From: Sedimentitalea sp041224545
Lineage (GTDB): Bacteria; Pseudomonadota; Alphaproteobacteria; Rhodobacterales; Rhodobacteraceae
Length of the DNA: 64,000 bases
NCBI RefSeq assembly: GCF_041224545.1
Contig: NZ_JBGFGP010000148.1
Coordinates: 1 to 64,000 of the forward strand
Direction: 5' to 3'
The notes beneath the pieces were generated by a model. The model saw nothing but the letters and a program-made list of their open reading frames with translations. It did no database searches and was not told the origin of the DNA. The position numbers and the translations under genes were made by a program. Positions 27,900 to 37,724 of this stretch are shown here, in pieces (position 1 is the first letter of the stretch; the number at the start of each line of letters is the position of its first letter).

Positions 27900-29690
27900 A
27901 TGTCTGACTTTACCACCCGCCCCGAAATTCGCGGTACTTTCGGGGTCGTCACATCGACACACTGGCTTGCGTCCTCTGTCGGGTTCGGCATTCTGGAAAA
28001 GGGTGGCAACGCTTTTGATGCCGCCGTGGCCACTGCCTTCGTGCTGCAAGTCGTCGAGCCGCACCTGAACGGGCCTGCGGGCGATATGCCGGCAATCCTG
28101 CATTCCGCTGAGACCGGGGAAACCACCGTGCTTTGTGCGCAGGGTGTCAGCCCGGCAGCGGCGACGATCGAGGCACATACCGAACAGGGGCTCAAGCTGG
28201 TGCCCGGCTCGGGATTGCTGGCGACGGTTGTGCCCGGCGCGTTCGACGGCTGGCTGATGATGCTGCGCGATCACGGAACGATGAGCTTGCGGGAGGTGCT
28301 GCAACCGGCCATCGACTATGCCCGCGACGGCCATCCGGTCCTGCCACGCGTCGCCGCGACCATTGCGGATCTGCGTGAGTTCTTCGAGACCGAATGGCCC
28401 AGCTCTGCCGCTGTCTGGACACCGGGTGGGCAGGCACCCGAGGCCAATACGCTGTTCAGGAATCCCGATCTGGCTGACACCTATGACCGGCTGGCGCGTG
28501 TGGCCGACATGACCGGGGGCGACCGCGTGGCGCAGATCGACGCCGCCCGTGCCGAATGGCGCGAGGGGTTCGTCGCCGAGGCGATCTTCGACTACCTCAA
28601 GGACGCCCGTGTGATGGATGTGTCCGAGGAAAAGCACAGCGCCATTCTGGCCCCCTCGGACATGGCCGACTGGCGCGCCACCTATGAAGAGACGCTGACG
28701 CTCGATTATCACGGCTGGACGGTTCACAAGACCCACGCCTGGAGCCAGGGGCCGGTGATGTTGCAGGCCCTGTCGATTCTCAAGCATTTTGACCTGGGCG
28801 CGATGGACCCCAACGGCGCGGAATTCGTGCACACGGTGATCGAGGCCATGAAGCTCGCCTATGCCGACCGCGAGGCCTATTACGGCGATCCGGATTTCAG
28901 CGAGATCCCGATAGATCACCTGCTGTCCGATAGCTACGGTGCCGAACGGGCCCGGCTGATCGATGCGACCGCTTCGATGGAGCAGCGCCCGGGGCGCGTG
29001 CCCGGATTCGAGCATCTGGCGGATGCCTATATCGCCCGCGCGCAACAGGATTTCGGGGTGGCCGGCGTCGCCGCGCAGGAGCCGACCATGGCGCACCTGA
29101 CCGAGAAGCGGGGCGATACCGTGCATCTGGACGTGATCGACCGCTGGGGCAACATGGTGGCCTCTACCCCATCGGGCGGGTGGTTGCAGAGCTCGCCCGT
29201 CATTCCGGGGCTTGGCTTTCCACTGAACTCGCGCGCACAGATGTTCTGGCTGATCGACGGTCTGCCCAGTTCGATGGCCCCCAAACGCCGCCCGCGTACC
29301 ACGCTGACGCCCTCTTTCGCGGAAAAGGATGGTGCGCGTCTGGTGTTCGGGACACCCGGAGGGGACCAGCAGGATCAGTGGAACCTGATCTGGTTCCTGC
29401 GCTTTGTCCATCACGGGCTGGGTCTGCAACAGGGGATGGACGCGCCGCTGTTCCATACCATGCATTTCCAGGGTTCGTTCTTTCCGCGGGAAGTGAAACC
29501 GGGCGAAATGATGATGGAGCCCGCATTCGACGGGCAGGTCATAGAGGCGCTGCGCGCGCGCGGCCACATCGTCACGGTGTCCGAGCCGTGGGCCGTGGGC
29601 CGGCTCACCGCCGCGATGCGCGAGGCGGACGGAATGCTGCGCGCCGCTGCCACCCCGCGTCTGATGCAAGCCTATGCGGTCGGGCGATGA
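27900..29690 (+). CDS. gamma-glutamyltransferase-family Ntn hydrolase
   Basis: A 596-aa GGT family protein. The autoprocessing threonine is probably T407 in GDTVHLDVIDRWGN, giving a large N-terminal and a small C-terminal subunit. Substrate-pocket glycines appear as STPSGGWLQSS. There is no signal peptide, so it would act in the cytoplasm on imported substrate, unlike the periplasmic Ggt of E. coli. Its operon position after a peptide ABC importer suggests hydrolysis of imported gamma-glutamyl compounds; some family members are instead cephalosporin/glutaryl acylase-like. The stop overlaps the DUF1028 gene. Confidence 0.88.
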   Translation: MSDFTTRPEIRGTFGVVTSTHWLASSVGFGILEKGGNAFDAAVATAFVLQVVEPHLNGPAGDMPAILHSAETGETTVLCAQGVSPAAATIEAHTEQGLKLVPGSGLLATVVPGAFDGWLMMLRDHGTMSLREVLQPAIDYARDGHPVLPRVAATIADLREFFETEWPSSAAVWTPGGQAPEANTLFRNPDLADTYDRLARVADMTGGDRVAQIDAARAEWREGFVAEAIFDYLKDARVMDVSEEKHSAILAPSDMADWRATYEETLTLDYHGWTVHKTHAWSQGPVMLQALSILKHFDLGAMDPNGAEFVHTVIEAMKLAYADREAYYGDPDFSEIPIDHLLSDSYGAERARLIDATASMEQRPGRVPGFEHLADAYIARAQQDFGVAGVAAQEPTMAHLTEKRGDTVHLDVIDRWGNMVASTPSGGWLQSSPVIPGLGFPLNSRAQMFWLIDGLPSSMAPKRRPRTTLTPSFAEKDGARLVFGTPGGDQQDQWNLIWFLRFVHHGLGLQQGMDAPLFHTMHFQGSFFPREVKPGEMMMEPAFDGQVIEALRARGHIVTVSEPWAVGRLTAAMREADGMLRAAATPRLMQAYAVGR

Positions 29691-30433
29691 CCTGGTCGAT
29701 CATCGCACACGATCCGTCGGACGGGGCCATTGGCATAGCCGTGGCCAGCCGGTTCTTTGCCTGCGGTGCGATGGTGCCCTATGTCGGCGCGAAAACGGCG
29801 GTCGCAAGCCAGGCGTTCTGCAACCCGGTCTGGGGCACCGAGGGTCGCGACCGGCTGCAGGCAGGCGAAGCGGCGCGCGACGTGCTGGCCGATTTCGTCA
29901 AACGCGATGCGGGTCAGGCGATCCGCCAATGTCACATGATGGATGCGCAGGGCGATTTCGTCGCCCATACCGGTGCGGATTGCACGGACTGGGCCGGTCA
30001 TCTGATCGGTGACGGTTTTTCCGTCGCTGGCAACATGCTGGCGGGCTCGCAAGTGATCGAAGCCACAGCCGATGCGCTGGTTCAATCTCGCGATCTGCCT
30101 CTGCCTCAAAGGCTCCTCGCAGCGATGCGGGCGGGGGAAAAGGCCGGTGGTGACAAGCGCGGAAAACAGGCCGCGGGTCTGGTCATTCACCATGGCGAAG
30201 CGCATCCCTGGCTGGATCTGCGCGTGGATGATCACGGCGATCCGCTGGCGGAACTTGACCGGCTGCTGGATGTGGCGGGCGAACGCTATCTCTTTTTCGC
30301 CGACGCGATGCCCGGAGCACAACGGTTCTCGGGTCTTCCGACGCGCGAGGCGCTGGACGCGCGCATCGAGGCCGAGTACGATCGGCGGCTACGTGCTGGC
30401 CATGTCAGCCGTTCCCTGGCAACCGACCCCTGA
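29687..30433 (+). CDS. DUF1028 family protein (Ntn-hydrolase-like)
   Basis: A 248-aa protein starting MTWSIIAHDPSDGAIGIAVAS, the conserved N-terminus of DUF1028, with the GTEGRDRL and SVAGNMLAG segments of the family. Function is not established. The family often travels with peptide importers and GGT-like enzymes, as here, where its ATG overlaps the GGT stop. A helper or second hydrolase in the same pathway is likely. Confidence 0.85.
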   Translation: MTWSIIAHDPSDGAIGIAVASRFFACGAMVPYVGAKTAVASQAFCNPVWGTEGRDRLQAGEAARDVLADFVKRDAGQAIRQCHMMDAQGDFVAHTGADCTDWAGHLIGDGFSVAGNMLAGSQVIEATADALVQSRDLPLPQRLLAAMRAGEKAGGDKRGKQAAGLVIHHGEAHPWLDLRVDDHGDPLAELDRLLDVAGERYLFFADAMPGAQRFSGLPTREALDARIEAEYDRRLRAGHVSRSLATDP

Positions 30434-30442
30434 TACGAACAG

Positions 30443-31141
30443 ATGGACACGCACCAGCAGCACACGAACCCGGACCAACACGCCAAATCCCAGATCCTGT
30501 CGCTGTTGTCCTCCGGCACGCTGGGTAGCAGTGGCCGTCTTCCCAGCGAACGGGCGCTTTCCGAACGGTTCCGGATCGGGCGGCGGCGGGTGCGCGAAGC
30601 CCTTGCACAGCTTGAGGCCGAAGGGCTGATCTGGCGCAAGCAGGGCTCGGGCACCTATGCGGGCAAGCCGGCGGATCCGACCGGTGAACTCGCCGCGCGC
30701 ATCGCCGGTGAAACCAACGCGATCCAGATCATGGAGGCCCGCCTGTGCATCGAGCCCGAACTTGCGGCACTTTGCGCCGAAAGGATCAAGCCACCCGCCG
30801 TCGAACAGTTGCGCCGATTGGCGGCCCGGATCGTGCGTTCGCTGCCCAACAGCGAGAATGAGATCTGGGACGGCGCATTGCACAGGATGATTGCCGAAGA
30901 AGCCCGCAACAAGCCTCTCCTGACCTGTTTCGCCATGCTGGACGAAATCCGCGTCAGCGCCGATTGGCTGATCTTTCGCGCGCGGGCCCGTCCGCCGGGG
31001 TCTTTCGAACGCAGTCTGCGCCAGCACGACCGCATCATCGACGCGATCGCGGCGGGCGATCCCGAGGCCGCGCGCGCGGCGATGCATACGCACCTGAATG
31101 AACGGTTCACTGCCCTGCGCGCAGAGGTGACCGACCGCTGA
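30443..31141 (+). CDS. GntR-family regulator (FCD/FadR subfamily)
   Basis: A 232-aa regulator. The winged helix (about 15-75: LPSERALSERFRIGRRRVREALAQLEAEGL, then KQGSGTYAG) is followed by an all-helical FCD effector domain (about 90-225). It is the last gene of the peptide-ABC/GGT operon, 9 bases after DUF1028, and probably represses it through the palindrome at 22356-22376. Confidence 0.88.
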   Translation: MDTHQQHTNPDQHAKSQILSLLSSGTLGSSGRLPSERALSERFRIGRRRVREALAQLEAEGLIWRKQGSGTYAGKPADPTGELAARIAGETNAIQIMEARLCIEPELAALCAERIKPPAVEQLRRLAARIVRSLPNSENEIWDGALHRMIAEEARNKPLLTCFAMLDEIRVSADWLIFRARARPPGSFERSLRQHDRIIDAIAAGDPEAARAAMHTHLNERFTALRAEVTDR

Positions 31142-31196
31142 CGATCCGGAAGATTTGCCCCGGTCCATTCCTGCAGTCATCGGGGCTTCGAAGCGT

Positions 31197-32210
31197 TCAA
31201 ATCCTGTAGGATCCCGGCGTCCGATTGGTCCATTTTCGAAAGGCGCGATGAAAATTCGCAGGCGCGGAAAACCCGGTTTCAAAGGCGATGTGTTCGATGC
31301 TGTCCTGTCCGTTTTGCAGGGCACGAATGGCCATGTCCCGGCGCAGCGCATCCTTGATCTCCTGAAACGAGGTCCCTTCCTCCTTGAGCCGCCGATTCAA
31401 CGTGCGTGGTGTCATTTTCAGCGCGCTGGCCGCTTCGGGAAGCTGGCAGCTCTGCCACGCAGCACCATAGAGAAAGGCGCGCACCCGTAGCGAGCAGGTA
31501 TGCGCCCGTGATCCGGTGAACATCCAGTCAAGCGGTGCCCGTTGCAGGAATGCGGTCGCCTCGGCCGGGCCGCGTGCTACGGGGCGCGTAAATTCGCGCG
31601 GGTCGAAACGGATGCTGGTCCGGGGCGCCGAGAACCGCACCGGGCATGGAAAAACCACCGCGTAATCGGCGGCGAAATCCGGGCGCGCAAAGGCAAAGCG
31701 CACCTCTGTGACCGGCAGTTCGAACCCGCCAAGCCAGGACAGCAACCCATGCGCCAGCTTGAGCAGCAGCATGTGACCGAAACGCTGTGGCCGAACCCCC
31801 TTCTCACAGGGGCTCAGCGCAAGGTCGATCGCGTCTTGGTTGCGCTGCAAATCCAGATGGAAATCGTCCAGCAACAGGTTCCAATAGGTCGAAAACCGGT
31901 AAAGCGCCGAGGTCATGCTGCTTGCCTCGCGCTGCACCGTGACGAGGTGTTGCAGGGCGCGTGGCCGGATGGGACGGCTCCACAGTCCCATCATTTCGTC
32001 GCCGGTTTCTGGCGCGGCAAGCTGATAGAGGCGCGCGATCTCGTTCAGTGTGATCCGCTGCTGCGGCATCATCGGTCCGACCTGAAGGCCCGAGCGCCGC
32101 AGCAGCGCATCCATCACCTCTTGGGTACAACGCGACCGGAGCGCATCGAGCCAATCCTGGATGAATGCGGCCGATACCGTGGTCAGGGATATCGGATCGT
32201 GATTGGTCAT
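31197..32210 (-). CDS. AraC-family regulator (arabinose-binding-like N-terminal domain)
   Basis: A 337-aa regulator. The N-terminal Arabinose_bd-type domain covers about 20-210. The C-terminal AraC double helix-turn-helix includes LPEAASALKMTPRTLNRRLKEEG and IEHIAFETGFSAPANFHRAFRKWTN. It is divergent from the acyl-CoA dehydrogenase gene with a 110-base shared promoter region, and probably controls that pair. Confidence 0.88.
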   Translation of the reverse strand: MTNHDPISLTTVSAAFIQDWLDALRSRCTQEVMDALLRRSGLQVGPMMPQQRITLNEIARLYQLAAPETGDEMMGLWSRPIRPRALQHLVTVQREASSMTSALYRFSTYWNLLLDDFHLDLQRNQDAIDLALSPCEKGVRPQRFGHMLLLKLAHGLLSWLGGFELPVTEVRFAFARPDFAADYAVVFPCPVRFSAPRTSIRFDPREFTRPVARGPAEATAFLQRAPLDWMFTGSRAHTCSLRVRAFLYGAAWQSCQLPEAASALKMTPRTLNRRLKEEGTSFQEIKDALRRDMAIRALQNGQDSIEHIAFETGFSAPANFHRAFRKWTNRTPGSYRI

Positions 32211-32320
32211 CTGCGGGCCCTTGGCGTAATCCGATACATTTTTGGCAAATTATGAGATTATCGGCAAGAGAAGCGCCCTTTAGATGACGTAAAACCATAG
32301 CCGCAGGACAGGAGGCCCGC

Positions 32321-34084
32321 ATGTCATATCATCCCCCCTTTGAGGATTTGATGTTTTGTATCGAACACCTGTCACACTGGGATACGGTGTCGGCGATGGA
32401 GGCATATTCCGACCTGGACCTGACGGATATCGCCGCCGCGCTCGAAGGCTATGCCCGCTTTTGCAGTGAACAGATCGCGCCGCTGTCATCTGTCGGGGAC
32501 GAGTCGGGCGCGCAGTTCCGGGACGGGCGCGTGACAATGCCCGAGGGCCATGCAAGTGCCTATGCGCAATTCGTGGAGATGGGCTGGCAGGCGCTGACCC
32601 ATCCTGCGGAATATGGCGGCATGGGATTGCCGCGCGTGGCCGGTGCCGCCGGGGTCGAGATGCTGAACGCTGCGGATATGAGCTTTGGGCTCTGCCCGCT
32701 GTTGACGGATGGCGCAATCGAGGCGTTGTTGCTGACCGGTTCGGACGAACAGAAGGCAACCTATCTTGAGCCGCTGATCTCGGGCCGCTGGTCGGGGACG
32801 ATGAACCTGACCGAACCACAGGCGGGGAGCGATCTGGGGCGCGTGGCGACCAGGGCGCAGCGGCGCGATGATGGCACTTATGGAGTCTCGGGGACCAAGA
32901 TATTCATCACGTTCGGCGCGCATGACCTGACAGGGAACATCATCCATCTCGTCCTTGCCCGCACGCCCGAGGCCCCGGCAGGCCCGAAAGGGTTGAGCCT
33001 GTTTATCGTGCCGCAGAAACTGGTGGACGCGGATGGCGCGCCCGGTGCCGCCAACGCAGTGACCTGCGTGAGCATCGAGCACAAGCTGGGCGTGCGCGCG
33101 AGTCCGACGGCGGTGCTGGAATATGACGATGCGACAGGGTTCCTGATCGGCGAGGAGAACCGCGGACTGGAATACATGTTCATCATGATGAACGCCGCGC
33201 GGTTTGCGGTGGGTGTGCAGGGCATTGCCGTTTCGGAGCGGGCGTATCAGCGGGCGCTGGCCTATGCGCGCGAACGCGTGCAAAGCCGCCCTGTCAACGG
33301 CTCGGCCAAAGATGCCGTGGCAATCATCGAGCATCCGGATGTCCGCCGGATGTTGTTGCGCATGCGCAGCCTGACCGAGGGTGGCCGCGCCATGGCGGCG
33401 GCGACCGCCGGGCTGCTGGATATGGCGCATCACGGCGCGGATAGGCAAGCCGGCGCATTGGCCGAATTCATGGTGCCGCTGGTCAAGGGGTTCTGTTCGG
33501 AACGCGCGGTCGAGGTTGCTTCGCTTGGCGTGCAGATCCACGGCGGGATGGGCTTCATCGAAGAGACCGGAGCGGCGCAGCATTACCGCGATGCCCGCAT
33601 TCTGCCGATCTACGAGGGCACCACAGCCATTCAGGCCAATGATCTGCTGGGCCGCAAGGTGATGCGCGACGGGGGCGAAACCGCACGGCGTTTCGCGGCG
33701 CGGATTGCCGATACCGAGGCCGCCCTGTCCGGGGGCGACGACACCGCGCAGACCATCGGCAGGGCGCTTGCAGAAGCGCGCGGCGCGTTCGAAACCGCGC
33801 TGGACTGGCTGATGGACCACACGCGGAGCGACGTTGACGCGGCCTATGCCGGGGCGGTTCCCTTTCTGACGTTGTCGGGCACCCTGGCCGCCGGATGGAA
33901 GCTGACCCAGGGGGCGCTGGCAGCGCAGGCTGCGCTGGACGCAGGCCAGAACCCGGAGTTCATGAGCCGGAAAATCGCCACCGCCCTGTTCTTTGCCCAG
34001 CATATCCTGCCGGAATGCCAGATCGAACGCTCTCGCATCGTCAACGGCGCGGCCAGTGTTCTGGCCACCGACTTCCCTGACTGA
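32321..34084 (+). CDS. acyl-CoA dehydrogenase, DmdC-like
   Basis: A 587-aa FAD-dependent acyl-CoA dehydrogenase of the large subgroup that includes 3-methylmercaptopropionyl-CoA dehydrogenase (DmdC). The short N-terminal helix, core domains (MNLTEPQAGSDLG; GVQGIAVSERAYQRAL; QIHGGMGFIEETGAAQHYRDARILPIYEGTTAIQANDLLGRK) and a C-terminal extension (about 470-585) fit that family. The gene starts after AGGAGG and is followed 23 bases later by a DmdD-like hydratase. A DMSP-demethylation role is therefore likely, but dmdA and dmdB are not in the window and general fatty-acid use remains possible. Confidence 0.8.
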   Translation: MSYHPPFEDLMFCIEHLSHWDTVSAMEAYSDLDLTDIAAALEGYARFCSEQIAPLSSVGDESGAQFRDGRVTMPEGHASAYAQFVEMGWQALTHPAEYGGMGLPRVAGAAGVEMLNAADMSFGLCPLLTDGAIEALLLTGSDEQKATYLEPLISGRWSGTMNLTEPQAGSDLGRVATRAQRRDDGTYGVSGTKIFITFGAHDLTGNIIHLVLARTPEAPAGPKGLSLFIVPQKLVDADGAPGAANAVTCVSIEHKLGVRASPTAVLEYDDATGFLIGEENRGLEYMFIMMNAARFAVGVQGIAVSERAYQRALAYARERVQSRPVNGSAKDAVAIIEHPDVRRMLLRMRSLTEGGRAMAAATAGLLDMAHHGADRQAGALAEFMVPLVKGFCSERAVEVASLGVQIHGGMGFIEETGAAQHYRDARILPIYEGTTAIQANDLLGRKVMRDGGETARRFAARIADTEAALSGGDDTAQTIGRALAEARGAFETALDWLMDHTRSDVDAAYAGAVPFLTLSGTLAAGWKLTQGALAAQAALDAGQNPEFMSRKIATALFFAQHILPECQIERSRIVNGAASVLATDFPD

Positions 34085-34107
34085 CCCCTTCTGAAAGGAC
34101 CCGAGCC

Positions 34108-34917
34108 ATGAACGACGTCGTGAACCCCGACACCTATGAAAGTCTTGCCATTTCCGAACGCGACAATGGCCTTTACGTGGTGGCGCTGAATCGTCCGACC
34201 AAGCGCAACGCGCTGGACGTGGCCACCATCGAAGAACTGATCCGCTTCTTTTCCGGTGCCCGTATGGCGGGCGTCAAGGCGGTGGTTCTCGCGGGCGAAG
34301 GCGATCATTTCTGCGCCGGTCTGGATCTGATCGAACACTGGAAGGCAGACCGCAGCCCGGACGATTTCATGCATGTGTGCCTGCGCTGGCACGAGGCATT
34401 CAACAAGATGGAATATGGCGGCGTGCCCATCGTTGCCGCGCTCAAGGGCGCGGTTGTCGGCGGCGGTCTGGAACTGGCCAGTGCGGCGCATATCCGGGTG
34501 ATCGACCCCGGCACCTACTTCGCCCTTCCCGAGGGCCAGCGTGGCATCTTTACCGGGGGCGGGGCCACGATCCGCGTGTCGGACATGATTGGCAAATACC
34601 GCATGATCGATATGATCCTCACCGGTCGTGTCTATCAGGGTCAGGAGGCCGTTGATCTCGGCCTGGCGCAATACATCGTCGAAGATGGCCGCAGCTTTGA
34701 CAAGGCAATGGAGATTGCCGACAAGGTGGCGCAGAACCTGCCGCTGACCAACTTTGCGATCTGTTCGGCGATCAGCCACCTGAACAACATGTCCGGTATG
34801 GACGCAGCCTATGCGGAGGCCGTTGTCGGCGGCGTGGTCAACACGCAGCCCGCGGCCCGCGCCCGGCTCGAAGCCTTTGCCAACAAAACTGCCGACCGCG
34901 TGCGTCCCAAGAGCTGA
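34108..34917 (+). CDS. enoyl-CoA hydratase, DmdD-like methylthioacryloyl-CoA hydratase
   Basis: A 269-aa crotonase. Both catalytic glutamates are present, E122 in GGGLELA and E142 in ALPEGQRG, with the same spacing as the pair I recall for Ruegeria DmdD (Glu121/Glu141). The oxyanion-hole motif is FCAGLDL. DmdD hydrates methylthioacryloyl-CoA and releases methanethiol, acetaldehyde and CO2. Pairing with a DmdC-like dehydrogenase supports this; a plain crotonase is the alternative. Confidence 0.75.
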   Translation: MNDVVNPDTYESLAISERDNGLYVVALNRPTKRNALDVATIEELIRFFSGARMAGVKAVVLAGEGDHFCAGLDLIEHWKADRSPDDFMHVCLRWHEAFNKMEYGGVPIVAALKGAVVGGGLELASAAHIRVIDPGTYFALPEGQRGIFTGGGATIRVSDMIGKYRMIDMILTGRVYQGQEAVDLGLAQYIVEDGRSFDKAMEIADKVAQNLPLTNFAICSAISHLNNMSGMDAAYAEAVVGGVVNTQPAARARLEAFANKTADRVRPKS

Positions 34918-35079
34918 CATCGCGGCAACCGGAACCGGGATTGGCCATGACAGGCCGGTAGAATGCACCGGTCAGTGTCGATATCATTGCACGACTTCGG
35001 TTTCCGAGGCGTGCCGGCGCTGCCGGGCGCGCGACGAATGGATCGGTGGCGAATCTGAACGGGGGCAGAGCGTGAGCAG

Positions 35080-35982
35080 ATGAAACGATGGATCGCCTTC
35101 GCCCTTCTGGCCTGTGCTCTGTTCCTGATCGCCGCCGAGATCGCATTGCGCCGTATCGGATTGGGTGACCCGCCGATCGCGGTGCGCGACGCGGAACTCG
35201 AATACCGCCTGGTTCCGAACGCCCGCTACGAGAGATGGGGGAACCGTATTGACATCAACCGTCACGGGTTTCGGGCGCCGGATCATTCGACCGGCGTGCC
35301 GGATGGCGAAACCAGGCTTCTTCTGATCGGAGACAGCGTGGTCTATGGCAACCACTTTCTCGATCAGGAGGAAACCATCGCCCTGCGGCTGTCTGCGGCG
35401 TTGTCCTTGCCGGATTGCACCGTGCGCGTGATCCCGATGGCGGTCTCCAGTTGGGGTCCGGTCAACCAGGCGGCGGCACTTGCCCGCCATGGAACCTTTG
35501 GCGCAACTGAAATCGCCATCGTGCTTTCGGCCCATGATCTTGTCGATACGCCCACCTATAATGGCGCATTGATCCCTTACCGCTTGTCAAAGCCCAAAGG
35601 CGCAATCGGAGACGCCGTGGAAGCGATATTGGAAAGACGGTTTCCCGCCGCGCCCAAGGAAACTGCCGAACCGTTCGAGACACGCGCCAAGGCAAGCCTG
35701 AATGCACTGAATTCGATACGCGAGCGGGCGCTGGCGGAAAATGCAAATCTGACCGTCATCTATCATCCCACCACGGATGAGCGCATATCCGGTATGTCCG
35801 ATCAGGGGCGTCGTCTTGTCGATTGGGCAAGGCAGCAAGGGATCGGGGTGTTGGATCTGGGCGCGACACCCGACATCACCTATCGCGACAATATCCACCC
35901 GGACGCCGCTGGCGCCGCCGGGATCGCCAATGCGCTTGCCGACGAGTACCGGAGCAAGCTGGTCTGCGATACCAAGGGCTGA
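35080..35982 (+). CDS. SGNH/GDSL-type hydrolase, membrane-anchored or secreted
   Basis: A 300-aa protein with an N-terminal hydrophobic signal/anchor (about 4-22: WIAFALLACALFLIAAEIAL) and an SGNH fold. The nucleophile is in block I (LLLIGDSVVYGNHF, Ser about 88). The catalytic Asp/His pair is in the C-terminal YRDNIHPDAAG. Substrate unknown; esterases acting on carbohydrate acetyl groups or lipids belong here. It stands alone between two operons, with 162 bases of empty sequence before it. Confidence 0.75.
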   Translation: MKRWIAFALLACALFLIAAEIALRRIGLGDPPIAVRDAELEYRLVPNARYERWGNRIDINRHGFRAPDHSTGVPDGETRLLLIGDSVVYGNHFLDQEETIALRLSAALSLPDCTVRVIPMAVSSWGPVNQAAALARHGTFGATEIAIVLSAHDLVDTPTYNGALIPYRLSKPKGAIGDAVEAILERRFPAAPKETAEPFETRAKASLNALNSIRERALAENANLTVIYHPTTDERISGMSDQGRRLVDWARQQGIGVLDLGATPDITYRDNIHPDAAGAAGIANALADEYRSKLVCDTKG

Positions 35983-36189
35983 CGGAGCTGCCCGATCCCT
36001 CAGCGCCGTGTCGGCGCATCACCCATGGCGACGCGCACCGCTTTTGATTTTCCTTTCGGTTTCAACCTTCCAGCGTCTGGTCTTTTCCGGATCCTCGGGT
36101 GTAAGAAACCGCATCGCCTGCATGATCCATTCCAGCAGAATGAGCTGTGGATGCGGGCGCAGAAAAAGACCATGCAAGGGATCGGGGAC

Positions 36190-37677
36190 ATGAAAGACTG
36201 GAGCGCGGCGGCAACGGCTCTCTACGATGGCGGATTGCGCCGGATGTTCATAGGCGGACAGTGGTGCGATGCGCGCTCGGGCGAGGTTATCGACGCGCGC
36301 AACCCGGCCGACGGGGCCCTGCTGGCAACCGTACCCAGGGCCGGCGCAGCCGATATCGATGCCGCAGTGACGGCCGCTCGCCAGGCATTCGAAGGCCCCT
36401 GGTCGAAATGGACGCCGTTCGAGCGGCAGGCGCTGCTCTTGCGCATCGCGGATCGGTTCGAGGCAGAATGGGAAGACCTCTGCCTGTCCGACACGCTGGA
36501 CATGGGTATGCCGATCCAGCGCACACTGGCCAACAGTCGCAGGGTTCTGGGCATGCTGCGCTTTTACGCCGGGCAGGCGGTGGCCATCCACGGCGCCACG
36601 ATCCCCAATTCGTTTCCGGGCGAAATCTATTCCCAGACCGTGCGCGAACCGATCGGCGTGGTTGGTGCGATCATTCCGTGGAATGCCCCGATTGCCGGAT
36701 CGATCTGGAAAATCGCACCCGCCATCGCAACCGGCTGTACCGTGGTTCTGAAACCGTCGGAAGAGGCGTCGCTGACCGTCTTGATGATTGCCCGCATCAT
36801 GCAGGAGGCAGGCCTGCCCGACGGGGTTCTGAATATCGTCACCGGGCTTGGTGCCGAGGCGGGGGCCGCGTTGGCCGAACATCCGGGCGTCGACAAGATC
36901 GTCTTTACCGGATCGACGGCGACGGGTCAGGCGATCGCACGTGCGGCGACCGGCAATCTCAAGCGGGTCTCGCTGGAACTGGGCGGGAAGTCTCCGGTGG
37001 TGGTCTGTCGCGACGCCGATATCGAAAAGGCCGTACCGGTGGCGGCCATGGCAGTCTTTGCCAATTCAGGCCAGATTTGCATCGCCGGGTCGCGGCTGTT
37101 CGTTGCTCGCGAAATCCATGATGAATTTGTCCGCCGCGTCGCCGATTATGCCGCCGCCCTGAAAATCGGGCACGGGATCAACGAGGATACGGATATCGGA
37201 CCGATCATCACCTCACGACAGGCCGAACGTATCGCCGGTTACCTTGCGGCCGGCCCGCGCGAGGGTGCAGAGGTGCTGACCGGTGGGGCGCGTGCAAGAG
37301 GACCGGGTCTCGACGGCGGGCATTTCTTTCAACCCACTGTGCTCGGCGACGTCACCGACGAGATGAGCGTTGCGCGGGAAGAGATTTTCGGCCCGGTGAT
37401 TTCGGCGCTGCCCTTTGATACCATCGACGAGGTCGTCGCGCGGGCCAACGCTACGCCCTATGGGCTGGCAGCCGGGGTGTTTTCCACTCATCTCGGCACC
37501 GCACACAAGCTGGCGCGTCGTCTCAAGGCGGGGTCGGTCTGGGTCAACATGTATCACGCCATTGATCCGGCGGTGCCTTTTGGCGGTGTCAAGATGTCCG
37601 GTTATGGTCGCGAAGGCGGGACTGAGCATATGGAAGAATATCTCGACACCAAGGCGATCTGGATCAATGCCGACTGA
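36190..37677 (+). CDS. NAD(P)-dependent aldehyde dehydrogenase
   Basis: A 495-aa ALDH superfamily enzyme. Catalytic C297 (FANSGQICIAGSR), general base E263 (SLELGGKSP), cofactor loop FTGSTATGQ, and EEIFGPV are all present. The start at 36190 (MKDWSAA) follows AGGGATCGGGG and gives the usual family length; earlier in-frame Mets are less likely. It heads a plus-strand run with a hydroxyacid dehydrogenase and a TRAP importer. The 207 bases before it hold no evident gene. Confidence 0.88.
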   Translation: MKDWSAAATALYDGGLRRMFIGGQWCDARSGEVIDARNPADGALLATVPRAGAADIDAAVTAARQAFEGPWSKWTPFERQALLLRIADRFEAEWEDLCLSDTLDMGMPIQRTLANSRRVLGMLRFYAGQAVAIHGATIPNSFPGEIYSQTVREPIGVVGAIIPWNAPIAGSIWKIAPAIATGCTVVLKPSEEASLTVLMIARIMQEAGLPDGVLNIVTGLGAEAGAALAEHPGVDKIVFTGSTATGQAIARAATGNLKRVSLELGGKSPVVVCRDADIEKAVPVAAMAVFANSGQICIAGSRLFVAREIHDEFVRRVADYAAALKIGHGINEDTDIGPIITSRQAERIAGYLAAGPREGAEVLTGGARARGPGLDGGHFFQPTVLGDVTDEMSVAREEIFGPVISALPFDTIDEVVARANATPYGLAAGVFSTHLGTAHKLARRLKAGSVWVNMYHAIDPAVPFGGVKMSGYGREGGTEHMEEYLDTKAIWINAD

Positions 37678-37724
37678 TGTCCGCGTTGAACCGGAACGGT
37701 CGCGACGACAGAGGGAGTATTGAC

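Noticed and set aside
27648..29669. Long minus-strand frame (673 codons) opposite the GGT-like gene
   Set aside because: It is a shadow of the conserved GGT and permease coding sequences, with no motif or ribosome site.
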